From: Nonomuraea sp. SYSU D8015
GTDB taxonomy: Bacteria > Actinomycetota > Actinomycetes > Streptosporangiales > Streptosporangiaceae
DNA length: 64,000 nt
NCBI RefSeq assembly: GCF_008065375.1
Contig: NZ_VJYI01000026.1
Span: 62,001-126,000, forward strand
Direction: 5' to 3'
Each line of letters opens with the position of its first letter. Position 1 is the first letter of the stretch. Positions 34,898 through 43,648 of this stretch are shown one piece after another. The notes beneath the pieces are model-generated. The model was not told the DNA's origin, did not search any database, and saw nothing but the letters and a program-made list of their open reading frames with translations. Made by a program: the position numbers and the translations under genes.

Positions 34898-36223
34898 TCA
34901 AGTCTTACGGGATGCCGACCAGTCGTCAATGTTTCGGCCATCCGTTCCCTTGAAGTCGGCGATTAGCCGGCCCTTCCGGACGGTCAGCGACCAGATGCCA
35001 TGGCGTTTGCAGTTAGTTCCACCGACTGCCAAGGTCGCGCTGTCGTCGCCGGAGGCCACGGCAACAAGAATGCACTTCTTCCCTTCCCATTCCACCGTCC
35101 CAGAAGTCCCGACCGTCTTGTCGTCGAGGATTAATTCCACTCCATCGGCCGCCCAGGATCCGACGAGGGACTCCGGGAGTCGGAAGGGGCCGGCGTCGGG
35201 CTCCCGATTCAGCGTGACGACTTGACCTTCGCGGAACAAGTTCAGCTTTCCATCGTCACGCCTGCTCAGTTCCATTTCTCGGTTGACACATCCGTCATGC
35301 TGTGTGAATTGCTGCCTGACCGCGAGCCTTCCGTTGCTCAACTTGGCAGGAATGATTGTCCCGGTGCAGGAATGCAAGGGATAATCCACCTTGCCGTTCT
35401 TGCTCCCACTCTGCAGGGAGATCCTGACGACGTATAGCTGCTCGGTGCCGGGGTAAAGACCGGAGCCCACCCAGCTTCCGGACAACTCCACCGGGACTTC
35501 CACCTGGAAGGAATACTTGCTTACCACGACAAATGAGACCGCAAGGCAAGTCATAAACACAATAATGGCCAGCGCTGTCCCCCACAGGCAGCCGATGCGT
35601 GAATCCTTCAGTCTGCGCTGCCGGCTCGGATACGGAGGAGCCGGGAAAGGCGGATTCCGTTGGGGGACCTGCTGAAACCGGGACGGGGGCGCATACCTGT
35701 CATATGCCGGAGTGGTGCGGGGCTCCTCCACCGTCGGCTGCCGGAATGCACCATGCCCGTGGGGGACCTGATCCCATGGAGGAGGGTGTGGATGCGGAGG
35801 GACTCGTGAAGAGCCGTCGTCGTAACCGGCCCCGTTCCAGAGATGATCCGCTGCGCCCTTGCCTGGCTGTCGTGCGCCGGCTCCGGCGTCCTGGTTGGGA
35901 TCGGCCGTCGGGAACACGTCCGTCCGGGCGTCGTCCCAGGGGTCGTCCTGTAGATCAGCCGTAGGCTCTTCCGGCTCGGAACACGCTCTCCGGTAGAGAT
36001 CGTAATCCGTCCGGTGATTCAGCAGGACGTCTCTCGCGGCGTTGAGCAAACGCATCTTCCGCTCGGTCGCCGCGCGGGCACTGGGGCGCTGGTTCTTGTC
36101 GGGGTGCCACTCACGCGCCTGCCTGCGATACGCCTGGTTCACCAGTCTGTCGGAGCAGCCTTCCGTCAGACCGAGAAGTTCGTAGGCGTCATGCCCCTCA
36201 AGGTCATTGAACCTCCTGTCCAC
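34898..36223 (-). CDS. J-domain membrane protein with C-terminal beta-rich domain
   Basis: 441 residues. Residues 1-75 are a J domain with the essential HPD loop (REWHPDKN), the DnaK-activating motif. A long Pro-rich, low-complexity linker follows, then a transmembrane helix near residue 225 (GTALAIIVFMTCLAVSFVVV). The ~190-residue outer part has two similar segments, each with LSGSWVGSG or LVGSWAADG and one Cys pair (SCTGTII, KKCILV), like extracytoplasmic domains of actinobacterial kinases. Client delivery to Hsp70 at the membrane is implied. It follows the unknown gene 36231-36869 by seven bases, so the two form an operon. It is not a DnaJ/CbpA: no Gly/Phe or zinc region. Confidence 0.8.
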   Translation of the reverse strand: MDRRFNDLEGHDAYELLGLTEGCSDRLVNQAYRRQAREWHPDKNQRPSARAATERKMRLLNAARDVLLNHRTDYDLYRRACSEPEEPTADLQDDPWDDARTDVFPTADPNQDAGAGARQPGKGAADHLWNGAGYDDGSSRVPPHPHPPPWDQVPHGHGAFRQPTVEEPRTTPAYDRYAPPSRFQQVPQRNPPFPAPPYPSRQRRLKDSRIGCLWGTALAIIVFMTCLAVSFVVVSKYSFQVEVPVELSGSWVGSGLYPGTEQLYVVRISLQSGSKNGKVDYPLHSCTGTIIPAKLSNGRLAVRQQFTQHDGCVNREMELSRRDDGKLNLFREGQVVTLNREPDAGPFRLPESLVGSWAADGVELILDDKTVGTSGTVEWEGKKCILVAVASGDDSATLAVGGTNCKRHGIWSLTVRKGRLIADFKGTDGRNIDDWSASRKT

Positions 36224-36230
36224 CCCGCCC

Positions 36231-36869
36231 CTATCTCCCGATGCGGCGGACCACGGAAGCTCGGTAGCACGTCAGGGACCAGTGCGCCGTCCGAGGCGTG
36301 TGACCCACCGGAATGACCCGCTGCCCGACCGCCACTGTCACGTCCTGGTGCCCCGCGAGGAACATCACGAACACTTTCAGGTAGTGCTCAAACCCCTCGT
36401 AATGCCATCCGCAGTCCTGTACTCGCTGGTCCCTAAGGAGGGGAGCCTGCAGGAGTTCCTGGGCCTTGGGCGGCAGATTTCCCAGCACTCCCAGCGCCGT
36501 CGTGTTCAACCCCGAGATCGCCTCCCGTCCTCCAGGACCCCCGCGGGCTTCGAAGCCGTCCGGAGCGGCCGCATCGCGATCCGGAGCCGGCCTGTGGTCG
36601 ATCTGCTTGCTCCGGAAACTCGTCGGATCGAGCAGGTAGCCGGTGATCGAGTACACCGGTCGGTGCTGGGTGTCAATACGGGGCTCCGCGAGGCACAATC
36701 CCCGTTCACCGAAGACAACCGCCTTGCGGCGGTCACCTGGATCGGAGCGGTCTTCCGTCGCATACCAGCCCAGCGTCCGCCCGGTGAGCTCCTCTAATCT
36801 CGCCCTTACACGCTCACCGAGGGATTTCCAGCACTCTTCCCGCAATCGGACACCGTGGTCGAATCCCAT
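36231..36869 (-). CDS. Unknown protein, operon partner of the J-domain protein
   Basis: About 212 residues from ATG 36869, chosen because upstream sequence to 37127 is low-complexity and out of character. No ribosome-binding site is clear. Visible features: a charged helical start (VRLREECWKSLGERVRARLE), a central disordered Gly/Pro segment, and a C-terminal part with beta strands (HYLKVFVMFLAGHQDVTVAV). No family was recognised. The seven-base gap to the J-domain gene suggests it is the chaperone's partner or client. Confidence 0.55.
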   Translation of the reverse strand: MGFDHGVRLREECWKSLGERVRARLEELTGRTLGWYATEDRSDPGDRRKAVVFGERGLCLAEPRIDTQHRPVYSITGYLLDPTSFRSKQIDHRPAPDRDAAAPDGFEARGGPGGREAISGLNTTALGVLGNLPPKAQELLQAPLLRDQRVQDCGWHYEGFEHYLKVFVMFLAGHQDVTVAVGQRVIPVGHTPRTAHWSLTCYRASVVRRIGR

Positions 36870-37299
36870 CGGACCGGCGGAATGCGTTGGGACGGATGGA
36901 GCGGTGCGATTCAGCGTGTTCGGCTGCGCCGGTCGCCGCAAGCCATCGCCAGAGCTCACAGCAGGCAGGCGATCCACGGGATCTGAGCCTCCGATCTCTG
37001 ACACCGGGGAGAAAAGAGTGATCGCAATTCTGGTATGGACCGGATCGCGCTCGCTACCTGTTCCCGATCTCTGCTCCGCCCTGCGGGACGTTGGACCTCG
37101 TGCCCAATGGCTGACCTGCCCTTCCAACGCTCACCCCTGTACTTCGCCTGCTGAATCTGCTCGCTCCTCGGGCAGGGCTGGACGTGTGCTCGGTTGGTGT
37201 GCCGCTCGTGACCTTGGCGGGAGCGCGAGGCGGATAGGTCCCACCGTGTGCGCTCAGTGGCGAAGCATCGTAGCCATGCGGAAATTCCTTCTGGTGGGC
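36870..37299. other. Intergenic region, 430 bp, no gene seen
   Basis: Between the start of the unknown/J-domain operon and the stop of the pentapeptide gene, all minus strand. No ribosome-binding site or biased frame was found. It must carry the promoter of the J-domain operon. Confidence 0.45.
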
Positions 37300-38448
37300 C
37301 TATTCGGCTTTGATCTGCGGGTCGTTCTCGGCGTTGGGTGGCTGGACGGCGAACTCGGCGTAGGTCCTGGTGCGGATCGGCGGGAGCGATCGCAGCCGTG
37401 CTGGACTGATGCGCGAGGCGTCGAAGTCGCCGGGCCATACGGTGGTCTCGTCGAAGACCACGCGTTTCAGCGATGCACCGGTCAGGACGGCTCCGGTCAG
37501 CGTGGCTCCGCGGAGGTCGGCGTAGTCCAGGCGGGCGCCGCGCAGGTTGGCGTTTCGCAGGTCGACCTTGGTCAGATCGGTGCCCCGGAGGTCGACACCC
37601 TCGGCGATGACCCCGGTCAGGACGGCGTCGCGCAGGTCGGCCTGGTAAAGGATCGCATCGGCAAGGATCGCCCCCGCCAGTCGCACGCCGGTGAGATCCG
37701 CACGAGTCAGGTCGGTTCCGATGAAGGAGGCTTCGGTCAGGTCGCTGAAGTGAAGGTCCACGTCACGAAGCCGTGCGGAGGCGAGGTTCGCCTTGGGCAG
37801 GACCAAGCGGTCGAGGCGGAGCACCTGGCCCCGGAGGGGGTCTCGACGGCCGAGGACGGTCAGCGCCGCATGGATGTCAGGGGCGCGGAGGGAGAGGTTG
37901 ACCGAACTGCCCGGCGCTGTGGTGGCCCGGTGCGCGTGCGGGGTGCCTCGTTCTGGATCGCGGGCTCGATTGCCGATGAACGCGGCGAGAATCTCCCCGA
38001 TGGTCCGGCGATCGGCTGTGGAGGCGCGGGAGATCCGTTCCAGGGCGTAGATGCCGCCCAGGCGGACATCCACGCTCATATCTCCCAGATGCGCGATGGC
38101 GGCGGCGAAGGACTCGGTGGCCTGCCCGTGGCGGCTGAGCTGTAACTGGCGCCAGGTGAGATAGGCGCCGATCAGGAGCACCAGGCCGCCGACCCCTTGG
38201 AGCAGGGCGGTGCGGATGTTGTTCACGGCGGTGGCGTAGTCGGCCGGCGGCTTTGCCGTACCCAGGTCCCATGTGAGCACGTAGCGGGGGAGGAAGAGGG
38301 CGCCGGCCACGGCGGCGACTCCCAGGAGTGCCGTGAGGATGAAGGGGCCCGAGATCCGGTGCCGCCAGGAGTGTCGGTCGCGTGCGATCTTGTCTGTTCG
38401 CACAGGGTGGCCGGGGAGAGGAGGTGTGTGATCTTCGATGCGGCTCAT
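37300..38448 (-). CDS. Pentapeptide-repeat membrane protein
   Basis: 382 residues. Two transmembrane helices lie near residues 35-55 (GPFILTALLGVAAVAGALFL) and 85-102 (LLQGVGGLVLLIGAYLTWRQ), followed by a helical region (ATESFAAAIAHLGDMSVDVR) widespread in this family. From about 215 to 330 are some 20 pentapeptide repeats of A(D/N)LxG type (for example ANLRGARLDYADLRGATLTG), forming a right-handed beta-helix. Such actinobacterial proteins are common near conflict genes, with no proven role. ATG start at 38448; no repressor or partner adjoins it. Confidence 0.85.
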   Translation of the reverse strand: MSRIEDHTPPLPGHPVRTDKIARDRHSWRHRISGPFILTALLGVAAVAGALFLPRYVLTWDLGTAKPPADYATAVNNIRTALLQGVGGLVLLIGAYLTWRQLQLSRHGQATESFAAAIAHLGDMSVDVRLGGIYALERISRASTADRRTIGEILAAFIGNRARDPERGTPHAHRATTAPGSSVNLSLRAPDIHAALTVLGRRDPLRGQVLRLDRLVLPKANLASARLRDVDLHFSDLTEASFIGTDLTRADLTGVRLAGAILADAILYQADLRDAVLTGVIAEGVDLRGTDLTKVDLRNANLRGARLDYADLRGATLTGAVLTGASLKRVVFDETTVWPGDFDASRISPARLRSLPPIRTRTYAEFAVQPPNAENDPQIKAE

Positions 38449-38559
38449 GAATTCACCAGGGATCGGGATTCCAGGGAGCTTCCACTGTCGCGCGGAGTGG
38501 CAGCACGGCCAAGCACCTCGTGATCACGTCGGGGGGATTACATGGCGGAGTCCCATTCT

Positions 38560-38885
38560 GGTCGCACCGCGAGCAGATCACCGATCCGGTCGCCCAAAAC
38601 GGCAACGCCTACGCCGAGCGCCTGTCGGACGGCGCGCGACTTCATCGCACTGCGCCCGGAAACCGCCATCGCCGAGGAGACCATTCGCGCCCTGCTGCCC
38701 ACCCTTATCACCTGGGGCATCGGCCACCCTTCTTCCCCCAGCCCGGCGCCCGCACCTACCTGCGGGACCTGCCCGACGCCGAACTCCACCTGTTCGACAC
38801 CGGCCACTTCGCCCTCGAAACCCACCTGCCGCAGATCGCCCCGCTCATCGACGGCTTCCTCAAACGCGTCTGGACCGCGGAGTGA
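38560..38885 (+). pseudogene. Decayed alpha/beta hydrolase (epoxide-hydrolase-like) C-terminal remnant
   Basis: The last 45 residues fit the C-terminal end of an alpha/beta hydrolase (FFPQPGARTYLRDLPDAELH, then LFDTGHFALETHLPQIAPLI), with the catalytic-type histidine in DTGHF. Upstream matching pieces (NGNAYAE; ARDFIALRPET) lie in different frames, showing at least two frameshifts. There is no nucleophile elbow. It overlaps the next fragment (GTG 38882), so a former hydrolase-MFS operon has decayed here. Confidence 0.65.
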
Positions 38886-39190
38886 GCAGATCGCCCGCCG
38901 GGCTAGCCGTCCTGTTCGCGGCGGCCCTGGCCACCATCACCACCGAAACCCTACCGATGGGACTGCTGCCCCAGATCAGCGAGAGCTTGCGGGTCTCCCA
39001 TGCCTGGACCGGCTTTCTGACGGGCGGGTACTCCCTGCTCATCATCGCCGTGACCGTCCCGCTGGCGGCGATGATCGCACGCTGGGATCGCCGCCGGCTG
39101 CTGGTGACGACCATGGCGCTATTCGCGGTGGGAAACGCCTGATGGATCTCCCCCAACTGCCCGACCGCGCTGCTGGCCCGTCTCCTCACC
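38882..39190 (+). pseudogene. MFS transporter remnant interrupted by stop
   Basis: The first 86 residues are a normal drug-exporter-type MFS start: LAVLFAAALATITTETLPMG, then LPQISESLRVSHAWTGFLTG and the loop RWDRRRLL. TGA at 39140-39142 ends the frame after FAVGNA; the same frame after the stop still reads as MFS (CPTALLARLLT) for about 15 residues and is then lost. The remaining ~290 residues of the transporter are missing. Confidence 0.75.
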
Positions 39191-39311
39191 CAGCCGGGCA
39201 CGGGAGATGCTACCCCTGCCCCGGCGCGGACATCTGTGTGGTCGGTTGCTCGGCGGTGGCGACCATGACGACCAGCATGCCCATATTGCTCTCAAGGACT
39301 GTGCGGAATGA

Positions 39312-39351
39312 AGCGTTCCGTTCTGCTATTATGAGAGAGAGCGTTCCGTTC
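39312..39351 (+). promoter_or_regulatory. Direct repeats flanking a -10 box, operator-like
   Basis: AGCGTTCCGTTC occurs at 39312-39323 and again at 39340-39351. Between them lies TATTAT (39327-39332), a -10-like box. A CGGAA/TTCCG inverted pair overlaps the first repeat. The arrangement suggests a repressor site around the promoter of the AlkZ-like gene that begins at 39377. No matching regulator gene lies nearby. Confidence 0.5.
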
Positions 39352-39376
39352 CAGTCTCATCCTCAAAGGCCGAGCA

Positions 39377-40447
39377 TTGATCATTTCTCAGCGCACCCTC
39401 AACCGTACGCTCCTCGACCGGCAGTTCCTGCTGAGCCGTACCTCTCGCACGCCGATGGAGGTGGTCCGGCATCTGGTCGCCGTTCAAGGACAGGAACCGA
39501 ACTGGCCGTACGTCGGACTGTGGACACGAATCGACGACTTCCGGCACGAACAGCTGGAACAGTTGATCCACGACCGAAGCGTGGTGCGTTCGACGGTGAT
39601 CCGCAGGACCGTGCACCTGGTGTGCGCCGACGACTTCGCCTGGCTGCGGCCCGCGGTCGAGCCCATCGTCAGCGTCGCACTGAGGCACGCCTACTACGCC
39701 CGGGAGATCGAAGGACTCGACCTCGGCAAGCTGGCGCAGCTCGGCCGGGAGGTGCTCGGCGGCCGAACACTCACCAGGCGAGACCTCGGCCGGTTACTCG
39801 GCGAACGGTTCCCCGGACGCCATGCGGGCCGACTCGCCGATGCGGTCGAACTGCTGGAGCCCCTCGTCCACGGCCCATCGGCCGGCGTCTGGGGAAAGTG
39901 GAAGAACCGGTCCTCGATCGAGGTGACCCTGGCCGAGGACTGGACGGGCATCCCCATGGCCGCGGAACGGCGGCTCGAGACGATGATCATGCGCTACCTG
40001 GCAGCGTTCGGGCCGGCGAGCGTCATGGACGTACAGGCCTGGGCCGGTGTGACGCGCCTGGGCGAGGTGATGGAGCGGCTCAGACCGCGCCTGCGCGCCT
40101 ACCGGAACGAAGACGGCAAGGAACTGTTCGACGTGCTGGAAGCGACGCTCGCGGATCCCGACCTGCCGGCCCCGGTGCGGTTCTTGCCTGCGTTCGACAA
40201 CGTTCTGCTCGGTCATCAGGATCGGAGGCGGATGATCAGCGAGGAGGATCGCAAACGCATCGCTCCGGCAGCCTCGGGCGGCGTTGCGACGTTCCTTGTG
40301 GACGGTTTCGTCGGCGGCACCTGGGCGCTGAAAGGCGGCACCGTGCTCGTTTCACCGTTCCGGCCACTGACCGACCCGGAGGCGGTGCTCGCAGAGGCGG
40401 AACGCATGCTGCCTTTCATCGATGCGCACACCGCCAAGATCGTGTAA
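39377..40447 (+). CDS. AlkZ-like winged-helix protein (HTH_42 / DNA glycosylase superfamily)
   Basis: 356 residues, TTG start at 39377 with AAAGG seven bases upstream. The family pattern is clear: HLVAVQGQEPNWPYVGLW near residue 35, including the QxQ motif (Q-G-Q) found in AlkZ-type glycosylases, then DRSVVRSTVIRRTVHLVCAD, and repeated winged-helix segments to the end (FLVDGFVGGTWALKGGTVLV). AlkZ proteins excise alkylated or crosslinked bases and often give self-resistance to genotoxic metabolites; many homologues are orphan. No genotoxin cluster is in view, so the substrate is open. Flanked by pseudogenes on both sides. Confidence 0.85.
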   Translation: MIISQRTLNRTLLDRQFLLSRTSRTPMEVVRHLVAVQGQEPNWPYVGLWTRIDDFRHEQLEQLIHDRSVVRSTVIRRTVHLVCADDFAWLRPAVEPIVSVALRHAYYAREIEGLDLGKLAQLGREVLGGRTLTRRDLGRLLGERFPGRHAGRLADAVELLEPLVHGPSAGVWGKWKNRSSIEVTLAEDWTGIPMAAERRLETMIMRYLAAFGPASVMDVQAWAGVTRLGEVMERLRPRLRAYRNEDGKELFDVLEATLADPDLPAPVRFLPAFDNVLLGHQDRRRMISEEDRKRIAPAASGGVATFLVDGFVGGTWALKGGTVLVSPFRPLTDPEAVLAEAERMLPFIDAHTAKIV

Positions 40448-40609
40448 ACCGCCACGACCAGGGCAGTCCGGCCTTTCCTGCGTGTCCGGTTCTGGACAGC
40501 ACGCCGCCGCTCGCACTCGGTGACGCGCAAGCCTCCCATGAGAATCTGTGAGTGTCGCGCAGCACGAGCTTGCGGCACCCGTGGCCTGGGGGGCTGCACA
40601 GGGGGCGAT

Positions 40610-40804
40610 ATGGGCGAACCGCGCAGCAAGCAGCCCGAAGAGCAGCTCGGCAACGCCGGCCACCGCTTCCTGAACCTCCCCCAATGGCAAGGCATCGGAG
40701 CCCTGGCCACGATCCTGGGGGTCATCGTGGCTATCCTCATCGCCCTGCTGCAACAGGGATTAACGCATGCGCAGGGACAGAAGAGCTGCGTCAGCGCGAA
40801 GTGA
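40610..40804 (+). CDS. Small single-helix membrane protein
   Basis: 64 residues from ATG 40610 after GGGGGCG. A charged, disordered N-terminus (GEPRSKQPEEQLGNAGHRF) leads to one transmembrane helix (GIGALATILGVIVAILIALL) and a short tail with one cysteine. No family was recognised. It sits directly before the IS3 remnant and may itself be cut at its 3' end. Confidence 0.45.
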   Translation: MGEPRSKQPEEQLGNAGHRFLNLPQWQGIGALATILGVIVAILIALLQQGLTHAQGQKSCVSAK

Positions 40805-40893
40805 ACCGCGCCGGGTCTGTTGGAGTGGTGTGCCCCGGGTTGAGTGGAGGCGGATTTCTGGATTCTTGTGCCACTTGATGAGAGGAAAGTGGC

Positions 40894-41172
40894 ATGGGAC
40901 GACGGGGCTACCCGCCGGAGTTCCGGCGCAAGGTGCTGGACCTGCTCGAAGCAGGTCGCACGGCCACCGAGCTGGCCCGTGATCTGGAGATCAGCACCCA
41001 GACCCTCTACACCTGACGGCAAGACTGCATCGACCGCGGCTTGGAGCCCGGGCCCGACCAGCAGGGAGAAGGTCGAGTTAGCCGCTGCGCAATGGCGCGT
41101 CGCCGAGTTGGAGACCGAGCTGCAGGCCATCCACCGGGCAAGCCAACTCACGGCCGATCGTTCGGGGCGGTG
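40894..41172 (+). mobile_element. IS3-family transposase orfA remnant
   Basis: From ATG 40894 the frame reads as the helix-turn-helix protein of IS3 elements: GRRGYPPEFRRKVLDLLEAG, then RTATELARDLEISTQTLYT. The expected Trp codon is TGA (stop near 41014), and downstream the reading frame shifts before DRGLEPG and the later helix (AELETELQAIHRAS) appears in another frame. The piece ends near 41172 without orfB. Sequence from about 40820 (CCCCGGGTTGAGTGGAGG) resembles the left leader of such elements, but no matching right end is seen. Confidence 0.75.
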
Positions 41173-41195
41173 AGAGCACACCGCCCCGAACAGGG

Positions 41196-41666
41196 TCACC
41201 TGCCGCAGTTACCCCACTTGTCGCGACCGCCCTTCCCCGCCCAGGCGGGGGTAACGCTCTGGATGGTGCCCGAGTACTTGACGCACAGGCCACGCGCGAA
41301 CAGCTTCACCGGCTTGGTGTGCCTGCTGTAGACGCCCGAGGTCGTCTTGGAGGAGGTCAGCGGAGGAGTGGTGGTCTGGACGGTGAGCGTGGCACTCATC
41401 CGGGTCTTGGCGTGGCCCGTGTCGAACAGGGTCCGGAACGTCACTACGCAGTTGTAGCCGGTCCTCCTGTTGTAGAGCAGGAAGACCTTGCCGAGCTCGA
41501 CGCCCTGCCTGTCCTTGATCGTCCGGACGCCGTCCTTCACCACGCGGAAGCCGCTGCCGCAGACGCTCTGCGGCGTCTCGGTGGCCGCCTGCGCGGGCGC
41601 GGCGGTGGCGAGCGTTCCAGCGACAAGGAGATATGCGGCGACGATCGTCTTCGCGGACATGGACAC
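41196..41666 (-). CDS. Secreted spore-associated protein A-like
   Basis: About 156 residues; GTG 41666 is preferred because AAGGGA lies six bases upstream. A signal peptide (AKTIVAAYLLVAGTLATAAP, AxA site AQA) precedes a small beta-rich mature protein with the family landmarks CGSGFRVV, LGKVFLLYNRRTGYNCVVTF and a C-terminal pair of cysteines (ARGLCVKYSG, NCGR). Members are released during spore formation or associated with spore surfaces in Streptomyces; function is unproven. It adjoins the IS3 remnant and has no operon partner. Confidence 0.75.
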   Translation of the reverse strand: MSMSAKTIVAAYLLVAGTLATAAPAQAATETPQSVCGSGFRVVKDGVRTIKDRQGVELGKVFLLYNRRTGYNCVVTFRTLFDTGHAKTRMSATLTVQTTTPPLTSSKTTSGVYSRHTKPVKLFARGLCVKYSGTIQSVTPAWAGKGGRDKWGNCGR

Positions 41667-41989
41667 GTGGGTTCCCTTCATAGATCGAACACCGGATTAG
41701 AGAGCGCATCCGATCAAGAAGTTCTCCGGGTTTCCGTTCAGAATCTCGACTTGGCGTGTCGAACCCGGTGATCGGCGGCAGCGAACGTTGGCGAGCGCCT
41801 CGACTCTTCATCCCGGACGGGGAACGTGGCGCCCCAGTTGCCGTCCGGCCCCGTCAGATCGCCCCGACCGACAGGAGTCGCTCGCCGATTCCGAGACCCG
41901 GGCGGCACCCATAAGCGAGAGGCCGCCCAGATCAAGGGGTCACACCGGAGTTCGCCCACAGGGCATCATTCATGCCTCCAACCTGGGCA
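41667..41989. other. Intergenic / junction region, no gene seen
   Basis: Upstream region of the spore-associated-protein-like gene, running into the broken subtilase fragment. Open frames here have no start signals and no recognised content. The point where subtilase homology begins is near 41990-42040 but cannot be fixed. Confidence 0.4.
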
Positions 41990-42623
41990 AACGCCGTCCA
42001 CCCGCGGATGGTGGCCGACCAGCAAGCCTTGCTTCGCCGACAGCGTCGAGGGCCGGACCGGCGTGGACGACGCCGCCACCGGCACCGCGAGCCTCACCCG
42101 CCACGGCCGGACGATCGCCGAGACCGCGCGCGCCGGCTGCCTGCTCAAGACCTGCGAGCTCACCGCCGCGCTGCCCTCGCGGCGGGGCCAGTACACGCTC
42201 ACCGCCTCGATGCGCAGGCAGGTGCCGCACACGGCGCTGTCGTCGAGCGTGGAATCAGCCTGGACCTTCACATCCGGGCGGACGTCCGAGGCGAAGCCGC
42301 TCCCGCTGTTCGCGGTCCGCTACGCCCCGGCCGGTCTCGACTCGTTCAACCGCGCCCGTCCCGGCACGGTGACCAGGGTGCCCGTCCGGGTGGAGCGCAA
42401 CACTGGCGCGTCGCAGGCCAAGGTGACGTCGCTCAGGCTGGAGATGTCCGCTGACGACGGCGCGAACTGGCTGCCCGTGCCGACCGTTCCGACCGGATCC
42501 GGCTGGACGGCCGCCGTGCCCGACCCGCGCACGCCCGGATTCGTCTCCCTGAGGGCCACGGCGACCGACACGTTGGGGACGACCGCCAAGCAGACCGTCA
42601 TCCGTGCCTACGCCGTGGGCTGA
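41990..42623 (+). pseudogene. C-terminal fragment of a secreted subtilisin-like (S8) protease
   Basis: About 195 residues match the C-terminal region of large secreted actinobacterial S8 peptidases: PHTALSSSVESAWTFTSGRT, then PLPLFAVRYAPAGLDSFNRA and SLRLEMSADDGANWLPVPTV, ending VIRAYAVG. The catalytic domain (Asp-His-Ser) and signal peptide are absent, and upstream sequence is unrelated. It is a left-truncated remnant. The end itself is intact, and the codon use is normal for the genome. Confidence 0.7.
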
Positions 42624-42769
42624 TGTGATCGACCGAGAATGGGGGAAGGGCCCGGGGTCGCCGCGGCCCTTTCACGTTCGGCTCTGCTCGGCCGGGCGGG
42701 CGGCTCCGGCGGGAGGCCAGGGCCGGGACGTGGGCGGCCAGGGCCTGGAGGGACGCGCCCAGATCGCCA

Positions 42770-43312
42770 TCAAGCTTCGCTGATGGCACAGGCGTGCCGG
42801 AGGCTGTACTCCGCGGCGCGAAGGAACAAGGCCGTGTAGAACACGATGGTGCGATCGTCCTGTCGGCGAGCGTCGAGCGGTGAGGCTGAATCGAACCATG
42901 TGGTGAGTTCTAGACCAGTGGGGTCGATGGGCACACCTGGCGGAAGACCGACCTTCGCAACGAACGACCGCATCACCTCCTGGGCACGATGTGCACTGCG
43001 GACGGTCGTGGTGTCGCCGTACATCGATGGGACGGGCAGGGTGATAGGACTGTCGAACTCGACGGGGATGAGGATGTTCCAGTCGAACACCGCATCGATG
43101 TCCTCCTGGCTCAACTCACGCTCACACAGGTCTACGAAGCCGTCCATGGACCAGATCAGCTTCTCTTCGAACGTCCGCTCAGGGATACGCGGCTCGGGCA
43201 TGAACGGCGCCAGCCCACGATCGGCGAGCGCGAGGTCCAACGCTGATCCCAGCTTGAGGAACCGCTCGCTGTTCCACGTCTCGAACGTGACTTCGGTGAG
43301 GTAAACACCCAC
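42770..43312 (-). CDS. Unknown protein
   Basis: 180 residues, GTG start at 43312; no clear ribosome-binding site. The sequence looks like a well-folded cytoplasmic alpha/beta protein (YLTEVTFETWNSERFLKLGS; ERELSQEDIDAVFDWNILIP; FYTALFLRAAEYSLRHACAI) with no signal peptide. No family was recognised. Length and acidity resemble polymorphic-toxin immunity proteins, but no toxin adjoins it, so this is only a guess. Confidence 0.6.
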   Translation of the reverse strand: MGVYLTEVTFETWNSERFLKLGSALDLALADRGLAPFMPEPRIPERTFEEKLIWSMDGFVDLCERELSQEDIDAVFDWNILIPVEFDSPITLPVPSMYGDTTTVRSAHRAQEVMRSFVAKVGLPPGVPIDPTGLELTTWFDSASPLDARRQDDRTIVFYTALFLRAAEYSLRHACAISEA

Positions 43313-43648
43313 ACGCCAGACCCTAACCCGCTACAGAGGTTGAGAGGTCAGGGTTCATAGCGGGCTCATGGTGGAGGCGAGGGAAGGCCGGTGTGGGTGA
43401 CGAAGGCGTCCAGCGAACTGGATCGATACCGCATCCGCTAGAGCCGGGTGCGGATCAGCGCGCCGAGCTGATCGAGAGTGGCGGAGGCGGAGTGCGGGAC
43501 CCCGTTCAGCGACCAGGGCCTATACAGAGTTTTCCACCTGTCTTGATACCCGCCCCTCGAATCGGTTGTCATCGGAAGGAGGAATCTGCTTCTGCAGGCC
43601 CATCAGCCGCCTGGGTCATGCGTAGCCCCATCGACCCATGGAGGCACC
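43313..43648. other. Intergenic region, divergent promoters expected
   Basis: 336 bases between the divergent unknown gene (start 43312) and the secreted protein (start 43649). Nothing else recognised. TTTTCCACC...TGATAC near 43530 is a weak promoter-like pair for the rightward gene. Confidence 0.35.

Noticed and set aside
37400..37760. Periodic repeats resembling a CRISPR-like or tandem repeat
   Set aside because: The period is 15 bases and codes pentapeptide repeats on the minus strand.
36643..38145. 500-codon plus-strand frame across the J-domain/pentapeptide boundary
   Set aside because: It crosses an intergenic gap and reads antisense pentapeptide repeats as Gly/Val-rich periodic sequence.
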